Positions 17,971 through 25,999 of a stretch of 32,827 nt of DNA are shown here, piece after piece. Position 1 is the first letter of the stretch. The number at the start of each line of letters is the position of its first letter. Under the pieces are notes generated by a model. It was not told the origin of the DNA. It saw only the letters and a program-made list of their open reading frames with translations, and ran no database searches. The DNA comes from Rhizorhabdus sp. Lineage in GTDB: Bacteria; Pseudomonadota; Alphaproteobacteria; Sphingomonadales; Sphingomonadaceae. The position numbers and the translations under genes were made by a program. The DNA lies in the NCBI RefSeq assembly GCF_018006725.1, contig NZ_JAGMXV010000028.1:1-32827 (forward strand). The letters run 5' to 3'.

Positions 17971-18854
17971 GCGCCGCTCTTCCCGCGCAGGGCGATGACG
18001 AGGCCGAGGCCCGCGAGCAGCGCGCCCGCGACGGCGGTGCCTGTCCAGCGATAGCCTTCGAGCAGCGTCGAGAAGAGCATCGCCACGATCGGGATCAGCA
18101 CGCTCGAATAGGCGGCGCGCGCGGGGCCGATCGCGCGCATGACGTGCAGATAGAGCGGGAAGGTCAGCGCCGAGCCGACGAAGGCGAGCCACAAGGTCGC
18201 CAGCCAATATTCGGGACGCGGGTCGATCCGGGGAAGCCCCGACATCGGCAGGGCGATCACCATGTTCGCGACCGCGCCCAGCGCCATCGCCCAGAACAGA
18301 AGCTGCGCGGCGTGGAGATGGCTCGCGCGCCGGCTGGCCTGAAGGAGATTGCCGACCGACGCCGACAAGGTGCCGAACAACGACAGCCCGATGCCGAGCA
18401 GCACGGTGGAACCGCCCCCTGCCGCCTCCGCGATCTCGTGCCGGAACAACAGCACCATACCGAGACCGGCGACCAACGTGCCGACGAAGAACGCTCCACC
18501 CACGCGCTGTTTCAGGAAGATACGCCCGAGAACCGCATTGGGCACGATCAGCAGCGCGAAGATCATCGCCACCAGCCCGGAGGTGATGAATCGTTCGGCA
18601 TTGTAGACGAACAGGAAGTTGAGCACGAACTGCGTCATCGCAATGCCGAGCAGTAGCGGCAGGTCGCGCGGGGCAAGCCGCAGCGATACGCCCGCAAGCC
18701 GCGCATAGAGGCCCATAGCCAGCGACGCGAAGACGAAGCGCCAGGCGATCGACCAGCCGGGCGCCTCGACACCGAGCTGGTAGCGGATCGCCGTCCAGGT
18801 CGAACCCCAGATCAGCACCAGCACCGCGAAGATCAACATGACGCGCGGCGACAT
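17928..18854 (-). CDS. DMT-superfamily permease (two EamA domains)
   Basis: This protein of about 308 residues has ten hydrophobic helices arranged as two EamA repeats: the first begins LIFAVLVLIWGSTWTAIRYQLG, the second with GGGSTVLLGIGLSLFGTLSASVGNLLQ. WGSTWTAIR is the usual first-helix signature. Members export amino acids, nucleobases or drugs from the cytoplasm. The start is placed at the ATG at 18854, which has AGGGGAC before it. A GTG at 18884 would add ten residues and overlap the preceding stop as GTGA, and may be used through translational coupling. The threonine aldolase gene directly upstream suggests an amino acid substrate, but this is inferred from context only. Confidence 0.88.
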   Translation of the reverse strand: MSPRVMLIFAVLVLIWGSTWTAIRYQLGVEAPGWSIAWRFVFASLAMGLYARLAGVSLRLAPRDLPLLLGIAMTQFVLNFLFVYNAERFITSGLVAMIFALLIVPNAVLGRIFLKQRVGGAFFVGTLVAGLGMVLLFRHEIAEAAGGGSTVLLGIGLSLFGTLSASVGNLLQASRRASHLHAAQLLFWAMALGAVANMVIALPMSGLPRIDPRPEYWLATLWLAFVGSALTFPLYLHVMRAIGPARAAYSSVLIPIVAMLFSTLLEGYRWTGTAVAGALLAGLGLVIALRGKSGAQAPSASKAASPAR

Positions 18855-18880
18855 CGTCCCCTGCGCGGACAGGCCACCAC

Positions 18881-19882
18881 TCACAGCGCGCAAATGGCGC
18901 GGGCGAGCGCCTCCACTTCCTCGGCCGGCTGGTCCCAGCTGCACACCAGCCGGGCAACGCCGGGCGTCCAGTCATAGAATTGGAAACCCTGCCCGCGCAG
19001 CGCCGCCGCTTCGTCGGGGGTCAGCCGCACGAAGATCTCATTGGCTTCGACCGGGTGGAGCAGGCGCGGCTGTACTGCATTGGCGATATGCGCGGCGGCC
19101 GCATTGGCCGCGCGCGCATTGCGGAGCCAGACATCGCCCTCGAGCATCGCCAGAATCTGCGCAGCGGCGAAGCGGCCCTTCGACAGCAGATGGCCGGCGC
19201 GCTTGCGGCGATAGCGGGTCGCGGCGGCGAGCGCCGGATCGAAGAAGATCAGCGCTTCGGCGAACATCCCGCCATTTTTGACGAAGCCGAAGCTGAGCGC
19301 GTCGACCCCGGCCTTCCAGCTGATATCCGCCGGGGCGCAGCCCAGCGTCGCGACCGCATTGGCGAACCGCGCGCCGTCCATATGCAGACCCAGGCTCCGC
19401 GACTTCGCAACCTCGCCGAGCGCCGCGACCTCCTCGGGTCGATAGACGAGCCCATATTCGGTCGCGTTGGTGATCGAGAGGGCGGCGGGCTGCGCCTGGT
19501 GGACATCCGCACGGATGCCGGCGAGCGTCGCACTTACGGTGTCGGCGTCGAGTTTCGCGCCCGCGCCTTTGGCCAGCAGCAGCTTCGCACCGCCCGTGTA
19601 GAATTCCGGGGCGCCGCACTCGTCGCCCTGGATATGGGCTTCCTCATGGCACAGCACCGATTGATGCGACTGGACCATCACGGCGAGCGCGAGGCCGTTG
19701 GCGGCAGTCCCGCTGGAGACCCAAAGGGCCGCGACATCGGTGCCGAACAGGTCGGAGAAGGCACCGTCGAGCCGGCGGCTGAAGGCGTCACCATCATAGG
19801 CGGTATCGGCCATATTGGCGGTGTCGAGCGCGGCCATCACTTCGGGGCAGGCACGGGCGGCATTGTCGGAGAAGAAGCGCAT
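18881..19882 (-). CDS. ltaE: Low-specificity L-threonine aldolase
   Basis: This 333-residue PLP enzyme cleaves L-threonine and related beta-hydroxy amino acids to glycine and an aldehyde. The cofactor lysine is probably Lys202 in ALSFGFVKNGG. Asp169 in LGLHMDGARFANA contacts the PLP ring nitrogen. The N-terminus MRFFSDNAARACPEVMAAL and YDGDAFSRRLDGAFSDLFG are typical of the bacterial aldolase family, as is VSSGTAANGLAL for the cofactor phosphate. No clear ribosome site is seen before the ATG at 19882. The stop is followed, with a possible 4-base overlap, by the DMT permease gene, so the two are probably one transcript. Family specificity is broad. Confidence 0.92.
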   Translation of the reverse strand: MRFFSDNAARACPEVMAALDTANMADTAYDGDAFSRRLDGAFSDLFGTDVAALWVSSGTAANGLALAVMVQSHQSVLCHEEAHIQGDECGAPEFYTGGAKLLLAKGAGAKLDADTVSATLAGIRADVHQAQPAALSITNATEYGLVYRPEEVAALGEVAKSRSLGLHMDGARFANAVATLGCAPADISWKAGVDALSFGFVKNGGMFAEALIFFDPALAAATRYRRKRAGHLLSKGRFAAAQILAMLEGDVWLRNARAANAAAAHIANAVQPRLLHPVEANEIFVRLTPDEAAALRGQGFQFYDWTPGVARLVCSWDQPAEEVEALARAICAL

Positions 19883-19935
19883 CGCGCGATTGAGAACGGC
19901 GCGTCGGCGAAGTCAATGCCGCCGCTGGTTCAGGC

Positions 19936-20727
19936 TCAGATCGGGGGCAGCAGCGCCAGACCAATGCCCGGACCGGCGGCGGGATCGCCGAAGATCAGTT
20001 CGAGCCGCCGCCCACCGAAATCGGTTCGGCGGAAACAGGGCTCGAGCAGGCGGCGGATATCCTCGCGGCCCGCATGGCTGCGCACGTCGAGCAGCCAGGA
20101 CGGCCCGGTCCGGCCCGGCCATTGCGCCAGCGCCAGCCAGGCGCCCACCGTCCGGCGATCGGCGGCGAGAGCAGCCCGCAGATCGGCGACCAGGGCAGCC
20201 GGCGCATCGCGCGGCGGGACGAGCACGACCTGCACCCCGTCGACCGCGCTGTGGTGGATCGGACGGCCGAGCAGCGCCGCGATGTCGTCACGGGTCCAGT
20301 GGACGCTGATCGGCAGGCCGGGGTTCAGGATCGCGCCACCGGCAGACACCAGTTCGAACAGCCGCTCGACCCGCATCTCGGTGAAGCTCGCCAGGCGGCC
20401 GAAGCGTTCGGCCAGACGCTCCGGCGCAGTGAAGATGGCGGGCACCATCGTACCGTCGGGTGCGGGGACGGTGCGCAGCTGGATCAGCGCATCGGCGTTG
20501 ATCAGTAGCGTCCCGCGCATGGCGGGCAGTTCGTTCGTCGCCGCGTAAAGGGTCGAATCGATCAGCAGGCGGTTGAACGCCGCGCGCTGTCCGGCGTCGA
20601 CAACGGCGGCCACCAGCGCCTGCTCGATCGCGTTGACGGGCGTAAAGACGATCTCCTCGCCGGACGACGCCTGATCGATACCGGCATCGGGCGCCCCGCC
20701 CCGCTTGCGGAAGAATCTGTCGAGCAT
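19936..20727 (-). CDS. SseB-family protein
   Basis: The protein has 263 residues in two domains. Residues about 28-145 resemble the SseB N-terminal domain: TPVNAIEQALVAAVVDAGQRAAFNRLLIDSTLYAAT, then TLLINADALIQLRTVPAPDGTMVPAIFTAPERLAE. Residues about 155-262 resemble the SseB C-terminal domain with a repeat of strand-helix units (VQVVLVPPRDAP, LDVRSHAGREDIRRLLEPCF). SseB was named for enhanced serine sensitivity in E. coli, and its biochemical role is unclear. This family is unrelated to the type III secretion protein also called SseB. No signal peptide or membrane helix. It is on the same strand as the aldolase (53 bases downstream) and behind the membrane glycosyltransferase-like gene. Confidence 0.78.
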   Translation of the reverse strand: MLDRFFRKRGGAPDAGIDQASSGEEIVFTPVNAIEQALVAAVVDAGQRAAFNRLLIDSTLYAATNELPAMRGTLLINADALIQLRTVPAPDGTMVPAIFTAPERLAERFGRLASFTEMRVERLFELVSAGGAILNPGLPISVHWTRDDIAALLGRPIHHSAVDGVQVVLVPPRDAPAALVADLRAALAADRRTVGAWLALAQWPGRTGPSWLLDVRSHAGREDIRRLLEPCFRRTDFGGRRLELIFGDPAAGPGIGLALLPPI

Positions 20728-20772
20728 GGCCTCTGTGTGGCTGGCGCAGGCGGGCGCGGCAAGCCTCTTGGT

Positions 20773-22167
20773 TCAGCCGATCAGACCGATGAGGAGCGCG
20801 ATCACCTCGAGCTTCATCACCACGATCGCCGGCAGCAGCGCGACCTTCCACCGATCGCCGGCGATATGCGCCCGCTCGGCAATGACGATCGCACCGCCGA
20901 TCATGACCGCGAACAATGTCCAGAGATTGTAGCGCAGGTCGGGCGCGACGCTGACCACGGCATAGGCCAGCCCATAGAGCAGCGCCGATCCGCCGAGCGC
21001 AAAGAGGATCCGGCGGCTGGGCAGGTTGGGCGCCAGAATCAGCAAGCCGACAGCAAGGGCGAGCCAGGTGGCCGGGCGGCCGAGCGGGGTCCACGCCATG
21101 ATCCGCGCAGCACTCCCTATGACCTTGGTCAGCGGGTTGGGGACAAAGCGCAGGCCGAGATCGTTCTGTGCGCTCATCATATAGACCGCGTCGTTCGGGA
21201 CGAAGGGTACCAGAAAGCGCCAGTTCCAGTTGAGATGGTCGAGCCGGTGCAGGGCCCAGGCGACCGGGGATGCCGCGATCGCCCGCAGCCAGACGGCGAC
21301 GGCGCTCTCATGCTGTCTGTCGACGTGGACCGCGATCGTCTCCTCGGTCCGCGCACAGAGCTGTTCGTCGGCCATGCCGTAGAGCCGGGGGGTGTAGCAG
21401 CGCGCGACGAGCGTGCGGGCCTCGCCATCGGCAAGACCGGGCCAGCCATTGCGTCCGCCATGGGCGACGATGCCGGCCAGATCGAAATTGACCAGCGAGT
21501 TGATCGGGTGCGAATGGCTTGGGCGCAACAGCGCCTCGTTAAGCGCCCAGTTGGCCCCGACGAGCAGGCCGACAGCGACTGTAGCGCTTGCTACATATGG
21601 GACCGGGCGGCCGATCCAGCTGCGCGGGGCGGCGAGCAGCATCAGCGGAAGCGCTGCGAACAGCGCGTTGAACCGGGTCGCCCCGGCCAGCAGGATCAGC
21701 AGCAGCGCCGGCAGCCGGAGCCAGCCCCGCCCACCCCATTCGCGACGGACCAGCAGGGCGGCTGCAAGCAGCAGGAGGCAGGCCATGAAGGGATCCTTGA
21801 GGATCGCACCGACCTGCCCGAAGGCGATCGGCAAAAGGCCGAGCCCGAGGACCGTCAGCGCAGGCAACCGTCCGTGACGCCGCAGAAGCCCCTGCGCCAC
21901 GAGACCCAGCGCCGCCCAGTAGAGTGCCACATCCAGGATCAGGAAGGGCGCACCGCCCTCGCCGAAACGAAGCAGCTGCCGCCAGATCCAGGCCGTTATC
22001 GGCGGATGCCAGTCGTCATAGACGCCGGTCACCGCCTGGCCATATTGCACGACGCTGTCGGGGGTGATGACGCCCCAATGAAAGATCAGCAGCTGCGCCA
22101 GCGCGCCAGACAGGCACAGCAGAATCAGTATGCCGGAATCTTTGCGCCCGGCCGCGTCCGCCGGCAC
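20773..22167 (-). CDS. Polytopic membrane protein, probable GT-C-type glycosyltransferase
   Basis: This protein of about 464 residues has roughly ten membrane helices. After the first helix comes a periplasmic loop with ITPDSVVQYGQAVTGVYDDWHPP; an acidic residue in this first loop is the catalytic hallmark of GT-C polyprenyl-phosphate-dependent glycosyltransferases, so Asp in PDS or in DDWHPP is a candidate. ILKDPFMAC is a second conserved-looking loop. A longer soluble loop lies near 230-330. I cannot name a subfamily. A GTG at 22167 with GGAG five bases before it is preferred; a TTG at 22182 would overlap the preceding stop as TTGA. The gene follows a 96-residue protein and the GH18-CE4-GT2 fusion, so a role in the same polysaccharide is plausible but inferred. 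Confidence 0.72.
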   Translation of the reverse strand: MPADAAGRKDSGILILLCLSGALAQLLIFHWGVITPDSVVQYGQAVTGVYDDWHPPITAWIWRQLLRFGEGGAPFLILDVALYWAALGLVAQGLLRRHGRLPALTVLGLGLLPIAFGQVGAILKDPFMACLLLLAAALLVRREWGGRGWLRLPALLLILLAGATRFNALFAALPLMLLAAPRSWIGRPVPYVASATVAVGLLVGANWALNEALLRPSHSHPINSLVNFDLAGIVAHGGRNGWPGLADGEARTLVARCYTPRLYGMADEQLCARTEETIAVHVDRQHESAVAVWLRAIAASPVAWALHRLDHLNWNWRFLVPFVPNDAVYMMSAQNDLGLRFVPNPLTKVIGSAARIMAWTPLGRPATWLALAVGLLILAPNLPSRRILFALGGSALLYGLAYAVVSVAPDLRYNLWTLFAVMIGGAIVIAERAHIAGDRWKVALLPAIVVMKLEVIALLIGLIG

Positions 22168-22178
22168 GGCCGCTCCGA

Positions 22179-22469
22179 TCAATCGGGCAGTTTCGGCATC
22201 TGCTCGCCGACCGTCTCGCGACCCGCGAACAGCGCATCGAGGCGCCGGCGCAGCGATGCCTCATAGTCACGCCGGTCAACATTGATCGGACAGGACAGCA
22301 TCAAATCGCCGCAGATCGCGTCCTTGATCCGGCCAATCGCGGCTTCGTCGAGCGCGCCGACACGGCGGAGTTCGATCGCCAGCTGGACCATGCCCGCGAC
22401 GGTCGCCTGCGCGCGCAGGCCGAGCAGGTTGATCGTCTCGCGGAGCTTGCGCGTTTCCGACGTGTCCAT
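22179..22469 (-). CDS. Small helical protein of unknown function (96 aa)
   Basis: I do not recognise this family. The 96-residue protein appears mostly helical and soluble: LRETINLLGLRAQATVAGMVQLAIELRRVG, then EAAIGRIKDAICGDLMLSCP and YEASLRRRLDALFAGRE, ending in MPKLPD. No signal peptide or membrane helix. The start at 22469 has a very strong ribosome site (AGGGAGGA). An in-frame ATG at 22562, only three bases after the previous stop, would add 31 residues of no evident conservation. It lies between the giant polysaccharide fusion gene and the GT-C-like gene on the same strand, the three probably forming an operon. A cytoplasmic accessory role is a guess. Confidence 0.75.
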   Translation of the reverse strand: MDTSETRKLRETINLLGLRAQATVAGMVQLAIELRRVGALDEAAIGRIKDAICGDLMLSCPINVDRRDYEASLRRRLDALFAGRETVGEQMPKLPD

Positions 22470-22565
22470 GGCCGTGTCCTCCCTGCATTCGGCGGAAAGC
22501 TGCCATTTCGGCTCTCTCCCGAAGCGCAGCATGACGCGCGACGCGCCGCTTGCCAATGCCATGTT

Positions 22566-25500
22566 TCACTCTTTGCCGGTGGCGACCCGACCCGATCGTT
22601 CGAGCTTGCCCCATCCCACCTGCGGCCCGCGCAGGGCCTGGGCGAGGGCCTTGAGCACGACATAATACATGATCTGACGATAGCCGATCCGCTGCGGGAT
22701 CAGCAGCCAGAGCAGCCGCCACGTCTCTCGCCGTTCGAGCGCGAAGGCGATGAAGGCGGCGAGCAGGTCGATCAGGGTGAAGATCAGCCAGTAGCCGAGC
22801 ATCTTCTGCACATCGGTGCTCGCCTGCGCCCAGCCATGCGCCTGGACGTCGAGCCAGGTCGCAGCAAGGCTGGTGATGAGCGCCAGATCGATGATCGGCG
22901 AGATCGCGGCCAGCAGCACCTGGAACAGCACCGCCTGCGGCAGGCCGATCCGGGCCAGCCCGCGCGGCTGCCCGATCCGTATCGCCGCACGATGCTTCCA
23001 AAGACATTGCAGCGTGCCATAGGCCCAGCGATAGCGCTGCTTGGCGAGCGCGCGGACGCTCTCCGGCGCCTCGGTCCAGGCCACCGCATATTGGTCATAG
23101 TGAACCGCCCAGCCGGCCCGCTGGATCGCGATTGTGAGGTCTTGGTCCTCGGCCAGCGTGTCGGGTGGATAGCCGCCGACCTCGCGGATCGCGGCGAGCC
23201 GCCAGGCGCCGACCGCGCCCGGGACGACCGTAATCGCATTAAGGCGCGCCAGCGCGCGGCGTTCGAGATTCTGCGCGGTGATATATTCGAGCGCCTGCCA
23301 GCGCGTGATCAGGTTCACGCGGTTGCCGACCTTGGCGTTGCCGGCCACCGCGCCGAGCCTCTCGTCGGAGAACCAGCGGGCGAGTCTTGCGATCGTCGTC
23401 GGCTCGAACTGCGTATCGGCATCGAGCGCGATGACGATGTCGCTGCGGACGAGATCAAGCGCGCGGTTGAGCGCGCGCGCCTTGCCGCCATTTTCCAGCG
23501 TCAGCAGGCGGACGCGCGGGTCGTCGGCAAAGGCCTCCGCGACAACCGCGCTGGTCCGATCCTTCGAGCCGTCGTCGATGACGATCACCTCGACGGTCAC
23601 GTCGCGGCTGTCGAGCACCCGGCGGACCGACCGTTCGATGACCCGCTCCTCGTTGAACGCAGGGATCAGCACGGTGACGAAGCGGCCGGGATCGATCGGC
23701 GGGAAGATGGTGCGCGCCTCGCGCCGCGCCTGGACCAGCGCCAGACCCGACAACAGGATCGCGCGGGCGATGCCGAGGGAGATCGCGACGAGGAAGATCC
23801 ACTTGAGCGCGATGGCGGCCCAGCCGAGCAGGCTGAACAGCGCAAGATCGATCTCGGCCGCGGTGCGGTCCCCCTTGGAAATCGGCGGATTGGCCGCGCT
23901 GCGCGGCAGGCCCGCCAGTTCCGAGACGGGGACGAGCGTGTAGCCACGCGCGCGCAGCCCCTCGATGATTCGCTGCAGTGCTTCGACCGTCTGCTCACGG
24001 TCGCCGCCGGCATCGTGCAGCAGGACGATGTTGGCCGAGCGCTCGGAGCTGGCCTCTGCGACCCCGTCCAAGGTGCGGCGGACGATCTCGTCGACGCCCG
24101 GCCGTTTCCAGTCGTCCGGATCAACATGCAGGCCGACCGAAAGATAGCCGCGCCGCTGTGCCTCCTCGACCGGTACGATCTCGTCGCTGGTGGTCGGTTC
24201 GGCGTCGCCGAAATAGGGGGCGCGGAACAGGCGCAAAGAACGTCCGGTATAGGCCTGGAACAGACGCTGGGTGGCGTTGAGTTCCAACCCCGTTTCGGTT
24301 GCGGTCGCCTGGGCGAGATTCGGATGGGTATAGGTGTGGCTGCCCACCTCATGCCCCTCGGCGATGAGGCGTTCGAGCAGCGGACGCTGTGTCAGCGCAT
24401 TTTCGCCGACGATGAAGAAGGTCGCCGGTGCCTTTTCGGCCTTCAATATGTCGAGGATCTTCGGCGTCCAGGCGGGGTCTGGCCCATCGTCGAAGGTCAG
24501 CGCGACGAGACCCGGCCGATAGCCAGTCCGCTGAATCTGATAGGGGGTAGGCAGGCGATCGAAGCGCACGCCGGTGATCGAGCCCGAACGGTCGGTCGAC
24601 ACGATCCGATGCCCTTCGACGGGCGTCGCCCCGATCCGCAATATCTCTCCCACCCCCTCGATATCGACATTGGTACCGGCAGGGATGGTTTCGATCGCCT
24701 TGGCCTTGGGCAGGCGGCGGGCATGGCCGAACATCGTCCAGATCGACGGATCCTCGGTCCCCAGCCGCCACAGGGCCACGGCGTTGAGCCCCATCGACTG
24801 CAGCGACGCGATCTGGCCGTGCATCGCCGCGGCGTCCAATATCCAGATGTCGTGCCGTTTGCCCTGCTCGACATAAGCGAAGCTGCTGTTGGCGCTGACC
24901 GGATCGAAGCGCGGGACGACTCCGCTGTCATGCGCGGCCAGCCAGACGTCCTCCACCGAATGGGCGACGACATCCCCGCCCTTTTCGAAATCATAGGCAT
25001 AGGAGCCCAGCGCCACGACGATATGGTCCGACGGCACCCCGCGCACCGCGCGCGCGACCGAATCGGCGAACCAGGCGCGGCTTGCGATCGGCCCCGGCTC
25101 GCCCGGCAGCGAATGTTCGTCATAGGCCATGAGGAACAGCTTGTCGGCCACACGGGCATAGGCCTTGAGGTCCCAGGCCGCATCGGCGACGGGCACCGCG
25201 ATCGCGATCTGCATGCCCGGCAGGCGACGCCGGGCCTCGGCCAGGAAGGCGCGATAGGCCGGGTGCGCGTCGGCGGGCAGCTCCTCGAAATCGAAGAACA
25301 CACCGCTTGCCTGATTTTCGCGCAGCAGTGCCGCGACCCGGTCGAGCGTCGCGGCGCGCGCTCTGGGATCGCGGAGCAGCGCGGCGATGCCGGGACCGTC
25401 CCAGCCGCCATCGAGCGCGTTCTGGATCATCGGCATCAGCTTGGGGCGATGATGGGCGCGGCTGATGATCGCCTTGCCGCGGGCATCGGGAAAGCTCGTC

Positions 25501-25904
25501 ACCTTGTGGTCGGGGCCGGTGATCGAGATCCAGCCGGGGATCAGCCAGTCGATATCCTCGACATGGCGCGCCAGCGACGCGGTCGAGGCGTCGTCCCACG
25601 GCGCGTGAAAGGCATAGGAGGTAGGCGGAACCGAGCGGACACCGCCGCTGGCAACCAGATGCCGGAAATCGCGCCACATGCGGCGCACCTTGCGTTCGCT
25701 CGCCTTAACCAGTCCGGGGCCAGCGGCTGCCGCCTGGGGCCGCTCGAGCTCGAAGGGCAAGGGCGGCTGCGGCGTCACCTTGGCGATCGAACCGAGGAAG
25801 GCAGCGGCAGAGAGCAGAAGAAGCAGCATGAAGGCGATGACGGCGGCTGCAAACCGACGGCGGCGGCGGCCCGAGGCGTCATAGAAGATCGGCTTCTCGT
25901 GCAT
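22566..25904 (-). CDS. GH18-CE4-GT2 fusion: glycosidase-like, polysaccharide deacetylase and glycosyltransferase
   Basis: This 1112-residue protein has three enzyme modules. Residues 1-17 are basic and cytoplasmic; about 18-40 is a membrane anchor. Residues about 85-420 look like a GH18 barrel: ASGVFFDFEELP keeps the Asp205-x-Glu207 catalytic pair, though the first aspartates of the DxxDxDxE motif are lost. A short LysM-like stretch (IPAGTNVDIEGVGEILRIG) follows. Residues about 465-665 form a CE4 (NodB) deacetylase with all motifs: TFDDGP (470), SHTYTHP (522), RAPYFG (561), VDPDDW (594), LLHDAGG (628). A helix near 690-720 brings the chain back inside. Residues 740-965 form a processive GT2 domain: IPAFNEE, DDGS, DAD (828), EDQD (919), QRYRW (956), then C-terminal membrane helices. 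The chemistry recalls PgaC plus PgaB. The substrate, probably an N-acetylhexosamine polymer, is inferred. Confidence 0.92.
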   Translation of the reverse strand: MHEKPIFYDASGRRRRRFAAAVIAFMLLLLLSAAAFLGSIAKVTPQPPLPFELERPQAAAAGPGLVKASERKVRRMWRDFRHLVASGGVRSVPPTSYAFHAPWDDASTASLARHVEDIDWLIPGWISITGPDHKVTSFPDARGKAIISRAHHRPKLMPMIQNALDGGWDGPGIAALLRDPRARAATLDRVAALLRENQASGVFFDFEELPADAHPAYRAFLAEARRRLPGMQIAIAVPVADAAWDLKAYARVADKLFLMAYDEHSLPGEPGPIASRAWFADSVARAVRGVPSDHIVVALGSYAYDFEKGGDVVAHSVEDVWLAAHDSGVVPRFDPVSANSSFAYVEQGKRHDIWILDAAAMHGQIASLQSMGLNAVALWRLGTEDPSIWTMFGHARRLPKAKAIETIPAGTNVDIEGVGEILRIGATPVEGHRIVSTDRSGSITGVRFDRLPTPYQIQRTGYRPGLVALTFDDGPDPAWTPKILDILKAEKAPATFFIVGENALTQRPLLERLIAEGHEVGSHTYTHPNLAQATATETGLELNATQRLFQAYTGRSLRLFRAPYFGDAEPTTSDEIVPVEEAQRRGYLSVGLHVDPDDWKRPGVDEIVRRTLDGVAEASSERSANIVLLHDAGGDREQTVEALQRIIEGLRARGYTLVPVSELAGLPRSAANPPISKGDRTAAEIDLALFSLLGWAAIALKWIFLVAISLGIARAILLSGLALVQARREARTIFPPIDPGRFVTVLIPAFNEERVIERSVRRVLDSRDVTVEVIVIDDGSKDRTSAVVAEAFADDPRVRLLTLENGGKARALNRALDLVRSDIVIALDADTQFEPTTIARLARWFSDERLGAVAGNAKVGNRVNLITRWQALEYITAQNLERRALARLNAITVVPGAVGAWRLAAIREVGGYPPDTLAEDQDLTIAIQRAGWAVHYDQYAVAWTEAPESVRALAKQRYRWAYGTLQCLWKHRAAIRIGQPRGLARIGLPQAVLFQVLLAAISPIIDLALITSLAATWLDVQAHGWAQASTDVQKMLGYWLIFTLIDLLAAFIAFALERRETWRLLWLLIPQRIGYRQIMYYVVLKALAQALRGPQVGWGKLERSGRVATGKE

Positions 25905-25934
25905 CCGTATTACCCCGCAGCCCCCCGCGCCCAC

Positions 25935-25959
25935 GGAACGGCGCGGTCCGGAGGCGGTT
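25935..25959 (+). promoter_or_regulatory. Possible EcfG-type promoter of the 84-aa membrane protein
   Basis: GGAAC is followed after 16 bases by GGTT, against the consensus GGAAC-N16/17-CGTT for general-stress sigma factors of alphaproteobacteria. It lies 40 bases before the start at 26000, the right distance. One base differs from consensus. Confidence 0.42.
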
Positions 25960-25985
25960 GATCAAGTCTCCCGCGCTCTGACGAA

Positions 25986-25997
25986 AGAAAGCTTTCT
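25986..25997 (+). promoter_or_regulatory. Palindrome replacing the usual ribosome site
   Basis: AGAAAGCTTTCT is a perfect 12-base palindrome ending two bases before the ATG at 26000. No clear purine-rich ribosome site exists outside it, so initiation may be weak or may start at the second ATG at 26009. Confidence 0.3.
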
Positions 25998-25999
25998 CT

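Noticed and set aside
16992-18656. 554-codon plus-strand open frame crossing the pepN start, SDR and transporter region
   Set aside because: It crosses well-supported genes on both strands, has no recognisable domain and is low in hydrophobic order.
19936-20727. Type III secretion translocon protein SseB
   Set aside because: The name is shared only; the two-domain serine-sensitivity family fits the sequence and no secretion genes are near.
20737-22266. 509-codon plus-strand frame over the GT-C-like gene
   Set aside because: Extremely rich in Gln, Arg and Asp with no helices, while the minus strand gives coherent membrane helices.
22836-25961. Very long open frame (1041 codons) antisense to the GH18-CE4-GT2 gene
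   Set aside because: The composition is Arg/Asp/Gly/Gln-rich with no domain, as expected for the complement of a high-GC gene. The minus-strand frame holds many catalytic motifs.
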